A stretch of DNA of 64,000 nt from assembly GCF_003176895.1 (NCBI RefSeq), contig NZ_QGTD01000011.1:186001-250000 (forward strand), given 5' to 3'. Source of the stretch: Gracilibacillus dipsosauri. Its GTDB lineage: Bacteria > Bacillota > Bacilli > Bacillales > Amphibacillaceae. The position numbers were made by a program, and so were the translations under genes. Positions 24,705 to 34,274 of this stretch are shown here, piece after piece. A model generated the notes under the pieces. It was not told the DNA's origin. It saw only the letters and a list, made by a program, of their open reading frames with translations, and made no database searches. Within the stretch, counting starts at the first letter, position 1. Each line of letters begins with the position of its first letter.

Positions 24705-25898
24705 GTGAAGCAAATCAATGTATCATCAAAGATAGTCTTAGCAATCTTTATGATTGGTACCTTTTCTGTTGGGATGACAGAGTATGTTGTAACAGGATTA
24801 CTGACACAATTTGCAAACGATTTAGATGTCGATGTTTCAACAACAGGATTACTATTAAGTGTTTATGCGATAAGTGTAGCAGTGTTTGGACCAATTCTTA
24901 GAATGGTTACATTAAAATTCTCCCCCAAGCCACTCCTAGTTGGACTGATGGCTTTATTTGTTATCAGCAATATTATTGCTGCAACAGCACCAAGCTTTGA
25001 AGTATTATTACTATCTAGATTATTGTCTGCTGCTATGCATGCTCCGTTTTTTGGCCTGTGTATGGCGATAGCTGTGAATATATCTGCACCACATAAAAGA
25101 ACAGGTGCGATTGCAGCTGTGCAAGGAGGACTTACCATTGCCATTATGCTAGGTGTACCTTTCGGCTCCTTTCTAGGCGGTATGTTAGATTGGAGATTGG
25201 TTTTTTGGTTTATGGTAATTCTAGGAATAATTACCTTAACGGCTCTTGTAATCGTGACACCCAATCAGGAGACAACAGATGTACCAAAATTGAAAAAAGA
25301 GCTTAAAATATTCCGTAATAAAAATGTCCTGATGGTTATATTCATTATCGTCTTTGGTTTTTCAGGTGTGTTCACTGCATATACGTTTATGGAACCAATG
25401 ATTAGAGAGTTCACAGGCTTTGGAGTTACAGGTATTACAGCTACTTTATTTTGCTTTGGTGTAGGATCCGTTATTGGGAATTTTGCTTCTGGAAAAATTC
25501 AGGAAGCACGCTTAACAGAGTATCTTATGCTAGCATTAGCTAGTTTAGCAGTTGTTTTGTTGATTTTTGCGTTTACTGTTCAATTTGCTGCACTAGCACT
25601 GATTGCCAGCTTTTTATTTGGTGCAGGGACGTTTGGGACATCTCCAATCCTGAATTCTAAAATAATTTTGGCCGCAACAGAAGCTCCATTACTATCAGGA
25701 ACTATTGCAGCTTCTGTTTTCAACTTAGCAAATTTTATTGGAGCAACACTCGGAACCGTATTATTAAAGAATGGCTTCTCTTATGTCATGATTACAGTAA
25801 TTGCTGCAGGTATCATCGGATTGGGTTTCATTTTAGCCATTGTGACACATTTGGTGGAAGACAAGGAAGTATTTCGGGTAGTGCGGTCTGATTCATGA
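24705..25898 (+). CDS. MFS transporter, drug/sugar efflux type (AraJ/YdhP-like)
   Basis: The 397-residue protein has twelve membrane segments and the DHA1-type opening FMIGTFSVGMTEYVVTGLL. Cytoplasmic loop 2-3 is unusually weak (RMVTLKFSPKPLL). Helix 5 contains GGLTIAIMLGVPFGSFLGG, similar to the antiporter motif of exporters. This grouping covers arabinose polymer, sugar and drug efflux carriers; the substrate is unknown. The GTG at 24705 is the first in-frame start, with only a weak GGGGCGG ribosome site, so expression may be low. Monocistronic. Confidence 0.82.
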   Translation: MKQINVSSKIVLAIFMIGTFSVGMTEYVVTGLLTQFANDLDVDVSTTGLLLSVYAISVAVFGPILRMVTLKFSPKPLLVGLMALFVISNIIAATAPSFEVLLLSRLLSAAMHAPFFGLCMAIAVNISAPHKRTGAIAAVQGGLTIAIMLGVPFGSFLGGMLDWRLVFWFMVILGIITLTALVIVTPNQETTDVPKLKKELKIFRNKNVLMVIFIIVFGFSGVFTAYTFMEPMIREFTGFGVTGITATLFCFGVGSVIGNFASGKIQEARLTEYLMLALASLAVVLLIFAFTVQFAALALIASFLFGAGTFGTSPILNSKIILAATEAPLLSGTIAASVFNLANFIGATLGTVLLKNGFSYVMITVIAAGIIGLGFILAIVTHLVEDKEVFRVVRSDS

Positions 25899-26000
25899 GT
25901 AGGAATGATGTCTTTCAGGATGTATAGTGTCAAAAATTGTTTGATAATGTTTGAAAACGGGCATAATATAGAGACTGGACGTGGAATAGGGGTTGAGTAA

Positions 26001-27509
26001 ATGAGAAAATACAATGCTGTTTTTTGGATAGCACTTTCCATCTGTGCCCTCATTGTTTTATGGGGCATGATTGATCCAAAAAATTTGAAGGATTCAACAC
26101 AAGCAATCACTACATATATTTCTGAATATTTTGGTTGGTATTATTTACTTATCATCATGGTTTTCTTAGCTTTTTGTATTTATCTTATTTTTTCTCGTAT
26201 AGGGAAATTGCGGTTAGGTAAAGACAATGAAAGACCTGAATATTCAACCGCTTCATGGTTTGCCATGCTTTTTAGTGCAGGTATGGGAATGGGGTTAGTA
26301 TTTTGGACTACAGCAGAGCCTATCTCACATGCTTTTAAAAGCTCACCAAATGCAGAAGTAGGATCGAATGAAGCGATTCGCGAGTCATTACAATATTCCT
26401 TCTTTCATTGGGGAATTCACGCATGGGCGGTATATGCTATTGTCGCCTTAGCACTCGCTTATTTTAAATTTAAAAAAGATTATCCAGGACTAATTAGTGC
26501 TACCCTTACACCTGTTTTTGGGGAGAGGGCAATGAAAGCGACTCCTGGTAAATTAATTGATATCTTAGCCATTTTTGCAACAGTCGTCGGTGTGGCATCC
26601 ACGCTAGGCTTTGGATCTGCTCAGATTAATGGTGGTCTAGCTTATCTATTTGATACACCTAATAATTTTACGATGCAGCTTGTTATTTTAGCTGTGGCGA
26701 CTGCCCTTTTTATTTTATCTGCATGGTCAGGGATTGGTAAGGGGATCAAATACTTAAGTAATATTAATATGGGGCTAGGATTTTTCTTATTACTTTTGTT
26801 ATTTATTGTAGGTCCTACACTTTATATTCTGAATATGTTTACTGCTACATTAGGAAGCTATATCGCTAATTTTTTCGATATGAGTTTTCGTCTTGCCCCA
26901 TTAAATGAAAAAGGACGTACTTGGATTGATAACTGGACGATCTTCTATTGGGCATGGTGGATATCATGGGCTCCATTTGTCGGTATATTTATTGCAAGAA
27001 TATCTCGTGGTCGAACGATTAAACAATTTATGGTCGGTGTATTATTCGTACCAGCCCTAGTCTGCTTTATTTTTTTCGCAGTCTTTGGGGTATCTGCGCT
27101 AAATATTGAACAAAATGGAATAGAGGCAATTTCTGAATATACGTTAGAGACCACAACTTTTGGGATGCTGCAGCATTATCCATTAGGTGACTTTATGGCT
27201 TTAGTTACGGTCTTTGTGATCGCGATTTTCTTTATCACTTCTGCCGATTCTGCTACCTTTGTCTTGGGAATGCTTAGTTCTAATGGATCGATTAATCCAG
27301 CAAATTCGATCAAAATTGCTTGGGGGTTAGCAATGTCAGCGATGGCTGCCATTATTGTATACTTTGGTGGAACAGCGGGACTACAGAACATGTTAATTAT
27401 TGCCGCACTCCCATTTTCGGTAATTATGATTCTGATGTTAGTATCCTTTCTTAAGATAGTAAAAAAGGATGTTAGAAAGGATAAAAAACCAAGAAAAAGA
27501 GTGAGTTAA
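26001..27509 (+). CDS. BCCT family compatible-solute transporter (OpuD/BetL-like)
   Basis: The 502-residue sodium-coupled carrier imports glycine betaine or a similar quaternary ammonium osmolyte. It has twelve membrane segments. The BCCT signature is in the stretch WAWWISWAPFVGIFIARISRGRT, and the Gly-rich sodium/substrate site is GMGMGLVFWTTAEP. The cytoplasmic C-terminus is short and very basic, as in osmosensing BCCT carriers. The ATG follows AGGGGTTGAGTAA, and a terminator follows. With ectABC it supports a halotolerant lifestyle. Substrate choice (betaine, carnitine, choline, ectoine) is not resolved. Confidence 0.9.
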   Translation: MRKYNAVFWIALSICALIVLWGMIDPKNLKDSTQAITTYISEYFGWYYLLIIMVFLAFCIYLIFSRIGKLRLGKDNERPEYSTASWFAMLFSAGMGMGLVFWTTAEPISHAFKSSPNAEVGSNEAIRESLQYSFFHWGIHAWAVYAIVALALAYFKFKKDYPGLISATLTPVFGERAMKATPGKLIDILAIFATVVGVASTLGFGSAQINGGLAYLFDTPNNFTMQLVILAVATALFILSAWSGIGKGIKYLSNINMGLGFFLLLLLFIVGPTLYILNMFTATLGSYIANFFDMSFRLAPLNEKGRTWIDNWTIFYWAWWISWAPFVGIFIARISRGRTIKQFMVGVLFVPALVCFIFFAVFGVSALNIEQNGIEAISEYTLETTTFGMLQHYPLGDFMALVTVFVIAIFFITSADSATFVLGMLSSNGSINPANSIKIAWGLAMSAMAAIIVYFGGTAGLQNMLIIAALPFSVIMILMLVSFLKIVKKDVRKDKKPRKRVS

Positions 27510-27544
27510 TTTATTTTGCTGATTACTGAATATTTAAGAAAAGA

Positions 27545-27572
27545 ACCTCCGGACTATTTTATTCGGAGGTTT
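27545..27572 (+). terminator. Terminator after the BCCT gene
   Basis: CCTCCGGA pairs with TTCGGAGG (one G-U) across 8 nt, flanked by AA and TTT. Confidence 0.75.
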
Positions 27573-27716
27573 ATGCTTTTGCTGATAAGGAATATAGTCA
27601 ATATAAAGGCTTTGATTGCATAAATTCTCCTAAAATCATTTGTCTTTTGCTACAATAAATATAACAAATGGAAGAAAATTGTGGAGATTGTATCTAGATT
27701 AGATGGGAGTATGAAT

Positions 27717-28193
27717 ATGGATATTTTATGGTGGATATTAATTATTGCTTGTTTTGTGCTGGCATTTGTAGGGATTGTTTTTCCGATTATACCGGCAGTG
27801 TTAGTAATCTGGGTGGGATTTTTTCTGTATCAATTTTTATTGACAACAGACAATATTGGCTGGGTCTTTTGGATTGCAATGGCCATTTTAACGATTATAT
27901 TAATCCTGTCTGATATTATTGCAAATAGCTACTTTGTCAAAAAATATGGTGGCTCCAAGTGGGGCGAGCGGATGGCGGGTTTAGGAGTGATTGTCGGTTC
28001 CTTTATCATTCCGCCGTTTGGGATTATTATCGTTCCATTTATCTTAGTCATTATCACAGAATTAATACAAAAAAGAACGAGTGGTGATGCAATGAAGGCA
28101 GCATATGGTTCCTTACTTGGTTTTTTAGGTGGGACAGTTGCTAAAATCGTCATTCAACTAATTATGATCATTTGGTTTTTCATCGCCATTTAA
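27717..28193 (+). CDS. DUF456 membrane protein
   Basis: The 158-residue protein is almost all membrane segments, with the DUF456 pattern: FVGIVFPIIPAVLVIWVG near the start, a polar KKYGGSKWGERMAGLG loop, and FIIPPFGIIIVPFI. The function is unknown. The ATG at 27717 lies 7 nt after GGGAG; in-frame starts at 27711 and 27681 are worse placed. It sits 19 bp before the PdxK-like gene and could be co-transcribed with it. Confidence 0.78.
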   Translation: MDILWWILIIACFVLAFVGIVFPIIPAVLVIWVGFFLYQFLLTTDNIGWVFWIAMAILTIILILSDIIANSYFVKKYGGSKWGERMAGLGVIVGSFIIPPFGIIIVPFILVIITELIQKRTSGDAMKAAYGSLLGFLGGTVAKIVIQLIMIIWFFIAI

Positions 28194-28212
28194 ATACATC
28201 GAGGTGTTAGCA

Positions 28213-29016
28213 ATGGAAAGAGTATTGACGATTGCAGGTGCTGCTGCACAAGGAAGTGCAGGAATTCAAGCAGATTTAAAGACGTTTCAGGAAAGAAACG
28301 TCTATGGAATGTCTGCAATCACAGCAACAGTAACAAATCAATCAAGAACAGAAAAGAAAATTTTTTTGCGTACGATAGAGGAAATCGAAGCACAGCTATA
28401 TACAGCAGTAGAAAAGGTAGGAATCGATGCGATCAAAACTGGAATGCTTTTTTCTACTACTATTATTGAAAGGGTAGTGACATTCATAGCGCGAAACAAG
28501 TCCCCTTATTTAGTAGTAGATCCAGTCATGATTGGCAAAATGGGCTCTCAATTATTAGCAGATGATGCGATCGAAGTATTGAAAAAGCAATTAATTCCTT
28601 TGGCCACCATTATAACGCCAAACCGATTAGAAGCAGCAAGGCTTTTAAATAAAAAAATTCCCGAAACGGTAGAGGAATTAAAGGCATATGCCGTTCAATT
28701 ACATGAGCTAGGCGGTTCCTATGTATTTGTAAAAGGTGGGAAAATGGAAGGGAAGGCAGTAGATGTATTGTATGACGGAGAAAGCTGTCACATATATGAG
28801 ACAGAATTTGTTGATACGATACATACAAGTGGTGCTGGATGTAGCTTTGCGGCTTGCTTAACTGCTGAATTAGCAAAAGGAGTCGAGATAAGGGATGCAA
28901 TCGAGATAAGCAAATCTTATGTCTATTATGCGATTAAGCATAGCTTATCCTTTGGAAAAGGGGTGGGCTCCGTTCAACCAGCAGCCTACCGCTTGTTTCA
29001 TAATTCTAGTCAATAA
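28213..29016 (+). CDS. pdxK: PdxK/ThiD-type pyridoxine or hydroxymethylpyrimidine kinase
   Basis: The 267-residue ribokinase-fold protein is related to B. subtilis PdxK and to the ThiD at 21509. It keeps GIQADLKTFQERNVYGM, VVDPVMIGKMG and a C-terminal DTIHTSGAGCSFAACL with the Cys. The N-terminal substrate loop reads AGAAAQGSAG where PdxK and ThiD have AGSDSSGGAG or AGTDPSGGAG, so the acidic residue is lost. This may change or narrow the substrate. The ATG at 28213 follows GAGGTG by 6 nt. It is outside the thi operon and has no TPP riboswitch. The name is by best resemblance. Confidence 0.72.
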   Translation: MERVLTIAGAAAQGSAGIQADLKTFQERNVYGMSAITATVTNQSRTEKKIFLRTIEEIEAQLYTAVEKVGIDAIKTGMLFSTTIIERVVTFIARNKSPYLVVDPVMIGKMGSQLLADDAIEVLKKQLIPLATIITPNRLEAARLLNKKIPETVEELKAYAVQLHELGGSYVFVKGGKMEGKAVDVLYDGESCHIYETEFVDTIHTSGAGCSFAACLTAELAKGVEIRDAIEISKSYVYYAIKHSLSFGKGVGSVQPAAYRLFHNSSQ

Positions 29017-29020
29017 AGGA

Positions 29021-29325
29021 AGTGGTGGGGTCATAATAATTATATAAGGTGAATGAGAATCCGAACAATCCTCTGATTGAGCGTAGTCAAAATACGGAGA
29101 CTCCTGTGGGAACAGCACGAGCTGAAGATCCACTTTGTAAAGTGGTTTTCTTTGCAAAGTTAGCAGACCGCCATGCCCACTGTAAAGGAAACACTGCGAA
29201 AGTTTACTTGAGCAGATGTTGACTTATGCCCGATGGGTAAAAGCGGAGTATTTTGACGGAGCGGTTACAGTGCAGAAATACCAACGTTCGGATTTTCTCT
29301 ATTTTATTACTCTTTTGTCCCAATC
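29021..29325 (+). repeat. Foldback/MITE-like intergenic element, long copy
   Basis: It starts 5 bp after the PdxK-like stop. The left end (GTGGTGGGGTCATAAT... GAATCCGAACA) is nearly complementary to the right end (GTTCGGATTT... TTGTCCCA), giving imperfect terminal inverted repeats of about 35-40 bp. The interior holds GCGTAGTCAAAATACGGAGA and, inverted, GCGGAGTATTTTGACGGAGC. A shorter copy lies at 42377-42604. No open frame or transposase is present. The rest of the gap to 29434 holds only AT-rich sequence. Confidence 0.8.
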
Positions 29326-29434
29326 TCTTTTCTTTTTTTGTTTAAATAAACAGAAATTTGGAAAAAAGTGAAACCATGTTTATTTTTGGACGTATATATT
29401 AATAGAGGTAAAAGTATTTAATGGAGGTGTCTGC

Positions 29435-30352
29435 GTGCAACCAGCAATGCAGTTAAAGAATGTGAATAAAAGCATTGGTAAGAAAAAAATTATTAAAGAC
29501 TTAAGCTTTGAGATTTATCCAGGTGAAGTTTTCGGATTTTTAGGACCAAATGGGGCCGGAAAAACGACAACGATTAGAATGATGGTAGGTCTAATGAAGA
29601 TATCGGCAGGGGATATCCTAATTAATGGGGTAAGTGTGAGCAAAAATTATAAACAAGCAGTCCGACAAGTTGGGGCTATTGTGGAAAATCCAGAAATGTA
29701 TCCATTTATGAGTGGATGGAAAAATTTAAAGCATTTTGCTCGAATGATACCTGGTATTACGGATGAACGTATCAAGGAAGTGATTGCATTAGTAGGTTTA
29801 GAGAAGGCAATTCATGAAAAAGTAGGAAAGTATTCCTTAGGTATGCGTCAGCGTATTGGAGTGGCTCAGGCATTATTACATAATCCTTCTATTCTTATTT
29901 TAGATGAACCAACCAACGGACTCGATCCTGCAGGAATAAGAGAAATAAGACAGTATATTAGAAAACTTGCAGAGGAAGAAAATGTTGCGGTCATTGTTTC
30001 TAGTCACTTATTATCAGAAATTGAGCTTATGTGTGATCGAATTGGTATTATTAAAAATGGAGAGCTTGTAACAGTGGAAAAGGTTGCAGATGAGTCAAAC
30101 GAAGATCAAGATCTTCAAGTATTGATAGAGGTCTCTCCTATTGATACAGCAGTTAAAGTGATAGAAGATGCCTTTAACATATCGGCATCCATAGAAGAGA
30201 ACAAATTAGCTATCAAAACAAAGAAGGAAATCATACCTCAGATCATTCAAGAACTAGTGAAACACCAGCTAGAAATCTATGAAGTAGTAACAAATAATGC
30301 TAGCCTTGAAGATAAATTCTTTGAAATGATTGGAGAGAACACGATTGCGTAA
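29435..30352 (+). CDS. ABC exporter ATP-binding protein (BcrA/CcmA-like)
   Basis: The 305-residue ATPase of the DrrA/BcrA type has Walker A GPNGAGKTT, signature YSLGMRQR, Walker B ILILDEPTNGLDP and switch His in SSHLLSE. A ~80-residue C-terminal extension follows, as usual for this subfamily. The GTG at 29435 follows GGAGGTGTCTGC. It overlaps the permease by 8 nt and forms an exporter with it. Such pairs confer bacteriocin or antibiotic resistance or export of unknown compounds; no regulator is adjacent. Confidence 0.88.
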   Translation: MQPAMQLKNVNKSIGKKKIIKDLSFEIYPGEVFGFLGPNGAGKTTTIRMMVGLMKISAGDILINGVSVSKNYKQAVRQVGAIVENPEMYPFMSGWKNLKHFARMIPGITDERIKEVIALVGLEKAIHEKVGKYSLGMRQRIGVAQALLHNPSILILDEPTNGLDPAGIREIRQYIRKLAEEENVAVIVSSHLLSEIELMCDRIGIIKNGELVTVEKVADESNEDQDLQVLIEVSPIDTAVKVIEDAFNISASIEENKLAIKTKKEIIPQIIQELVKHQLEIYEVVTNNASLEDKFFEMIGENTIA

Positions 30353-31295
30353 CTTTTTTTCTTTAATAAATAATGAACAAATCAAGCTCTATAGTCGATT
30401 TTCGACATGGTCGATGTATATAATCCTTGCTGGTATTATCCTAGCATCAGGATTAATTACCTTCTTCTTTTCAGATGGACTTGAGGAATATGGAGATAAT
30501 TGGCGAGAAGAATTACAAGCAAAAAATGAAGAATATTTAGAAATGCAAGCAGAAGATGAAGTGTTTGGTGATTTGTATGCATATGATATTGCAAAAAATG
30601 AATATTACTTAGAGAACGATATTAAGCCCTTGTCTTATGATGCATGGCAATTTGCCCTGGAGAACGCAGGCTTAACCATGTTAGTTAGTTTATTTACGAT
30701 CATTGTTGCTGCAAGTATCGTATCAAGTGAGTTTAAATGGGGGACGATTAAGCTTTTATTAATTCGCCCAATTTCTCGAGGTAAGATTTTATGGACAAAA
30801 TATGTGAATGTATTAATCTTTTCTATTTCGATGCTTATATTCTCCTTTTTAATTAATTTAATCATTGGAGCTATTCTATTTGGTATAAATGGATTAAGCC
30901 CTAATATAGTAATAGAAGGGGCAAATGGGTTTGAACAAGTAAGTGTTGTTTCTGAAATATTGACAAAGTACGGCTTAAATATGGTAAATTTAATCATAAT
31001 GGCTACATTCGCTTTTATGATCTCCACTTTATTTAGAAATAATAGTATGGCAATTGGACTTGCGATTTTCTTGATGTTCGCAGGGGATATCATTGTGAGT
31101 TTCCTGTCTAAATACGATTGGGCGAAATTTATATTATTTGCAAACACGAATTTAAATCAATATATGGGGAATCAAAGCCCTGTAATTGATGGAATGACCT
31201 TAGGCTTTTCCATAACCGTGCTTGTTGTATACTATATTATCTTTTTACTTGTTTCATGGTTATCCTTTACAAGAAGAGATGTAGCTGGACATTAA
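30345..31295 (+). CDS. ABC exporter permease (ABC-2 / BcrB-like)
   Basis: The ~316-residue ABC-2 permease has an N-terminal membrane segment, an extracytoplasmic acidic region of ~75 residues (EELQAKNEEYLEMQAEDE and following), and five further membrane segments. EFKWGTIKLLLIRPISR marks the cytoplasmic coupling region. The TTG at 30345 is chosen because GGAGAG is 7 nt upstream; the TTG at 30330 overlaps that site. Translationally coupled to the ATPase. Confidence 0.85.
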   Translation: MRNFFSLINNEQIKLYSRFSTWSMYIILAGIILASGLITFFFSDGLEEYGDNWREELQAKNEEYLEMQAEDEVFGDLYAYDIAKNEYYLENDIKPLSYDAWQFALENAGLTMLVSLFTIIVAASIVSSEFKWGTIKLLLIRPISRGKILWTKYVNVLIFSISMLIFSFLINLIIGAILFGINGLSPNIVIEGANGFEQVSVVSEILTKYGLNMVNLIIMATFAFMISTLFRNNSMAIGLAIFLMFAGDIIVSFLSKYDWAKFILFANTNLNQYMGNQSPVIDGMTLGFSITVLVVYYIIFLLVSWLSFTRRDVAGH

Positions 31296-31312
31296 AGAGA
31301 GGAGAATGAAAA

Positions 31313-31744
31313 TTGAGAAGAACTGCTGAAGTAGTATTAACCTTTATTGGAGCATTTGTTTATTTAATTGGCGCTTTTTTAGGAGGTATGTTTACGATGT
31401 TCGAAGACCTCCTAAACCAACAAGAGTTTGTTGATCAAGTAGAACAAACCGACCCTAGTCTTAACCCTAAAGATATTGAAATGGTGTTAGAAAGTGCAAG
31501 TAGCTTCGGTGTATATATTCTAGTCATTTCGATTGCTGCTATCGTTCTAGGAATTGTTTCCATGTTCTTGTTTAAAGGAAATAATAAACCAAAGGCTGCA
31601 GGTATTATTCTGATCGTAGTTGGGGGATTATCCACTTTACTTACCATTGGCTTTGGTATCTTTGCAGGAATATTCTACATCATTGCAGGTATTATGGGAG
31701 TTGCCCGTAAACCAAAGCAGGAAGTATCCCTCGAACAGTATTAA
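31313..31744 (+). CDS. DUF4064 membrane protein
   Basis: The 143-residue protein has an N-terminal helix (VVLTFIGAFVYLIGAFLGGMF), an acidic extracytoplasmic loop (residues ~27-63), and two or three helices at the C-terminus, matching DUF4064. The TTG at 31313 follows GAGAGGAG by 8 nt; an ATG at 31306 is out of frame. It lies 17 bp after the ABC permease and is probably in the same operon. Its role is unknown. Confidence 0.75.
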   Translation: MRRTAEVVLTFIGAFVYLIGAFLGGMFTMFEDLLNQQEFVDQVEQTDPSLNPKDIEMVLESASSFGVYILVISIAAIVLGIVSMFLFKGNNKPKAAGIILIVVGGLSTLLTIGFGIFAGIFYIIAGIMGVARKPKQEVSLEQY

Positions 31745-31781
31745 TAAAGATCACAACGTTCCACGATATATTTTGGAATCA

Positions 31782-31812
31782 AAGCCAGACATTAATTCGT
31801 GTCTGGCTTTTT
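31782..31812. terminator. Bidirectional terminator shared with the DUF4349 gene
   Basis: AAGCCAGACA / TGTCTGGCTT (10 bp, 8-nt loop) followed by TTT on the plus strand. The last codons of the minus-strand DUF4349 gene lie within the hairpin, which has A's at its 5' side and may also end that transcript. Confidence 0.85.
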
Positions 31813-32727
31813 CTTCTTTCTCCGTTTGAGAAGAACAATGGTGATAACGAAGATTATCAATAAAAGAACGATAATCGGTGCATTACCAATTAAAAAAACA
31901 AAAATGGTAGATACCAATGTGACTAGAAATTGAATACTTTCTTTAAATTGTTCCTTCGTTTTTTCCCAGGTACTAGCCGACTCGTTTTGTACGGATGGTA
32001 AAGAGGTATTATTTTCTTTGATAAAGAGATCAATTGTAGCAAAGTCTGATTGGTTTTCTAAATATTTAATTTTACCCGTTAGTTGTTCTATTTCTTCTTG
32101 TACTTCCGCTAAATCGGCAGATATTTTTAGTAAATCCTCTGTTTTCTCTGCCTTTTCCATAAAGGAAAGCAAGCGTTTTTCCACTACCTCTTTTGCTTCT
32201 AGTCTTGCGGTTAAATCCACATATTGCTCTGTTACATCCTCCCCGCTAACAGCTTTCTCCTGCACCTTCATATTCCCTTCATCTAAAATCGTCAAAAAGG
32301 ATTGAAATTGCTTTGCCGGGATTCTTACGGTCATGCTTCCTTGTTGGGTTTTTTCTTCTTGATGCTGAGAAGCTTGAGACGAAACGATATAGCCACCTTT
32401 TTTTAAGGTTTCCTCTTCTATAAATTTAGTTGCTTCAGTGAAATTAGAAGTTTCAATGGTTAGACTGGCATTATAGATGATTTTTCGGTTAGCAACCTCT
32501 GTTTCTGTGGCATTCGAAGAATCGTTAGCATTCTTATCATTCTCTACAGCCGATTCAGTTTGTAGATTGTTTGCTCGACTATCTTCTTTATTGGCCATAC
32601 TGAAATCCTGTGGAGCTTCAGCTTGCTCGTCCGCTGTACTCTCCGCTAATTCACTACTATCATTGTTCGAACAGGCTGTGAGAAATAGAATCAAAACAAA
32701 AATGAATAAGCACCATTTTTTAAACAT
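31792..32727 (-). CDS. DUF4349 lipoprotein
   Basis: The 311-residue exported lipoprotein has its lipobox Cys19 in LTAC. An acidic low-complexity linker (~20-75) is followed by the DUF4349 region, beginning RKIIYNASLTIETSNF, with a coiled-coil stretch (~180-235). A C-terminal membrane helix (TLVSTIFVFLIGNAPIIVLLL) ends in a Lys/Arg-rich tail. It is therefore anchored at both ends outside the cell. DUF4349 has no settled function. The ATG follows AAAGGGGGTTCCT. Monocistronic. Confidence 0.82.
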   Translation of the reverse strand: MFKKWCLFIFVLILFLTACSNNDSSELAESTADEQAEAPQDFSMANKEDSRANNLQTESAVENDKNANDSSNATETEVANRKIIYNASLTIETSNFTEATKFIEEETLKKGGYIVSSQASQHQEEKTQQGSMTVRIPAKQFQSFLTILDEGNMKVQEKAVSGEDVTEQYVDLTARLEAKEVVEKRLLSFMEKAEKTEDLLKISADLAEVQEEIEQLTGKIKYLENQSDFATIDLFIKENNTSLPSVQNESASTWEKTKEQFKESIQFLVTLVSTIFVFLIGNAPIIVLLLIIFVITIVLLKRRKKKKPDTN

Positions 32728-32923
32728 AGGAACCCCCTTTTTTTAGATTAGACGTCCGATCTGTTGATTGGTTACAAGAAATTGAAATTAATAATTATTC
32801 ATTTCCTTGTATGATTTACGGCACTGTCCTAAGCAAAACGTATTTATGTAAATAATACTTTTGTTAGTTAGCGTAATAATTCAAACGACTTTTTAAAAAA
32901 ATAAATTTTTTTCAGCATAACTA

Positions 32924-32952
32924 TTGAATTAATATACTGAATAGTGCATAAT
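32924..32952 (+). promoter_or_regulatory. argG promoter
   Basis: TTGAAT (32924-32929), 17 bp, CATAAT (32947-32952). The -10 lies inside the ARG box, so the arginine repressor would block polymerase. Confidence 0.6.
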
Positions 32953-32960
32953 AATACATA
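32943..32960 (+). promoter_or_regulatory. ARG box (ArgR/AhrC operator)
   Basis: AGTGCATAATAATACATA fits the ARG box TNTGNATWWWWATNCANA at all fixed positions except the first. It overlaps the -10 of the argG promoter. Confidence 0.65.
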
Positions 32961-33014
32961 ATTACTTCAAACGAATAGGAATTAATAGATATTAGACTTA
33001 AGGAGAGATTATTA

Positions 33015-34274
33015 ATGAGTAAAGAAAAAGTAGTATTAGCATATTCTGGGGGACTTGATACTTCTGTTGCTATTAAATGGTTACAGGATAAATATAATTA
33101 TGATGTGATTGCAGTAGGCTTAGATGTAGGGGAAGGTAAGGATTTAGAATTTGTTAAAAATAAAGCGATCGATGTTGGTGCGATTAAATCTTATTCAGTT
33201 GATGCAAAGCAATTGTTTGCAGAAGATTTTGTATTACCTGCACTTCAAGCGAACGTCATGTATGAAAATAAATACCCGTTAGTTTCCGCACTTTCTCGTC
33301 CACTAATTGCAAAAGTATTAGTAGACATTGCAGAAAAAGAAGGTGCGGTTGCCGTTGCGCATGGTTGTACTGGTAAAGGTAATGACCAAGTTCGTTTTGA
33401 TGTGGCATTTACAGCACTAAATCCAGAACTGAAAATTGTAGCACCAGTTCGTGAATGGAAAATGACTAGAGACGAAGAAATTAAATATGCAGAAGAAAAC
33501 GGTATTCCTATTCCAATAGATTTAGATAGTCCATATAGTGTTGATCAAAACCTGTGGGGACGTGCGAACGAATGTGGTATTTTAGAGGATCCGTGGGCAG
33601 TTGCTCCGAAAGATGCCTTTGAGCTAACAGTTGATCCTATTGATGCACCTGACCAACCAGAAATTGTCGAGATTGAGTTCAAACAAGGAAAACCTGTTGC
33701 CATTAATGGTGAAGAATATCCATTACACGAATTAATCTTAAAATTAAACGATATAGCTGGTAAACATGGTGTTGGAAGAATTGATCATGTCGAAAACCGC
33801 CTTGTAGGTATTAAATCACGTGAAATTTATGAAGCACCTGCAGCGATCACTTTAATTAAAGCACATCAAGAGATCGAATCCATCACTTTGCCAAGAGAGG
33901 TGACGAAGTTTAAGCCAGTGGTAGAACAGCAATTAGAGCAGGCAATTTATGATGGTTTATGGTTTACCCAGCTAACCGATGCGTTAAAAGCATTTATTAC
34001 AGAAACACAAAAATATGTAAATGGTGTAGCAAAGGTTCAACTATACAAAGGTCAAGCATTTGTTGTTGGTCGTAAATCGGATAATTCACTGTATGATTTC
34101 AATTTAGCGACATATAACAAGGGTGACGCATTTGATCATGAAGCAGCACTTGGCTTTATCAAGCTTTGGGGCTTACCAACAAAAGTGCATTCAACCGTGA
34201 ATGATGTTCATGCAGACAAAGCAAAAATTATGGAAAAAACGAAAATTGATATAAAGGAATCAGTGACACAATGA
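33015..34274 (+). CDS. argG: Argininosuccinate synthase
   Basis: ArgG condenses citrulline and aspartate with ATP. The protein begins with the PP-loop [15 protein letters not shown] and carries [14 protein letters not shown] and the [17 protein letters not shown] segment. The 419 residues slightly exceed the usual ~400, owing to a longer C-terminus. The ATG follows AAGGAGAGATTATTA. It overlaps argH by 4 nt (ATGA), forming argGH. Repression by arginine is suggested by the ARG box over its promoter. Confidence 0.97.
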   Translation: MSKEKVVLAYSGGLDTSVAIKWLQDKYNYDVIAVGLDVGEGKDLEFVKNKAIDVGAIKSYSVDAKQLFAEDFVLPALQANVMYENKYPLVSALSRPLIAKVLVDIAEKEGAVAVAHGCTGKGNDQVRFDVAFTALNPELKIVAPVREWKMTRDEEIKYAEENGIPIPIDLDSPYSVDQNLWGRANECGILEDPWAVAPKDAFELTVDPIDAPDQPEIVEIEFKQGKPVAINGEEYPLHELILKLNDIAGKHGVGRIDHVENRLVGIKSREIYEAPAAITLIKAHQEIESITLPREVTKFKPVVEQQLEQAIYDGLWFTQLTDALKAFITETQKYVNGVAKVQLYKGQAFVVGRKSDNSLYDFNLATYNKGDAFDHEAALGFIKLWGLPTKVHSTVNDVHADKAKIMEKTKIDIKESVTQ

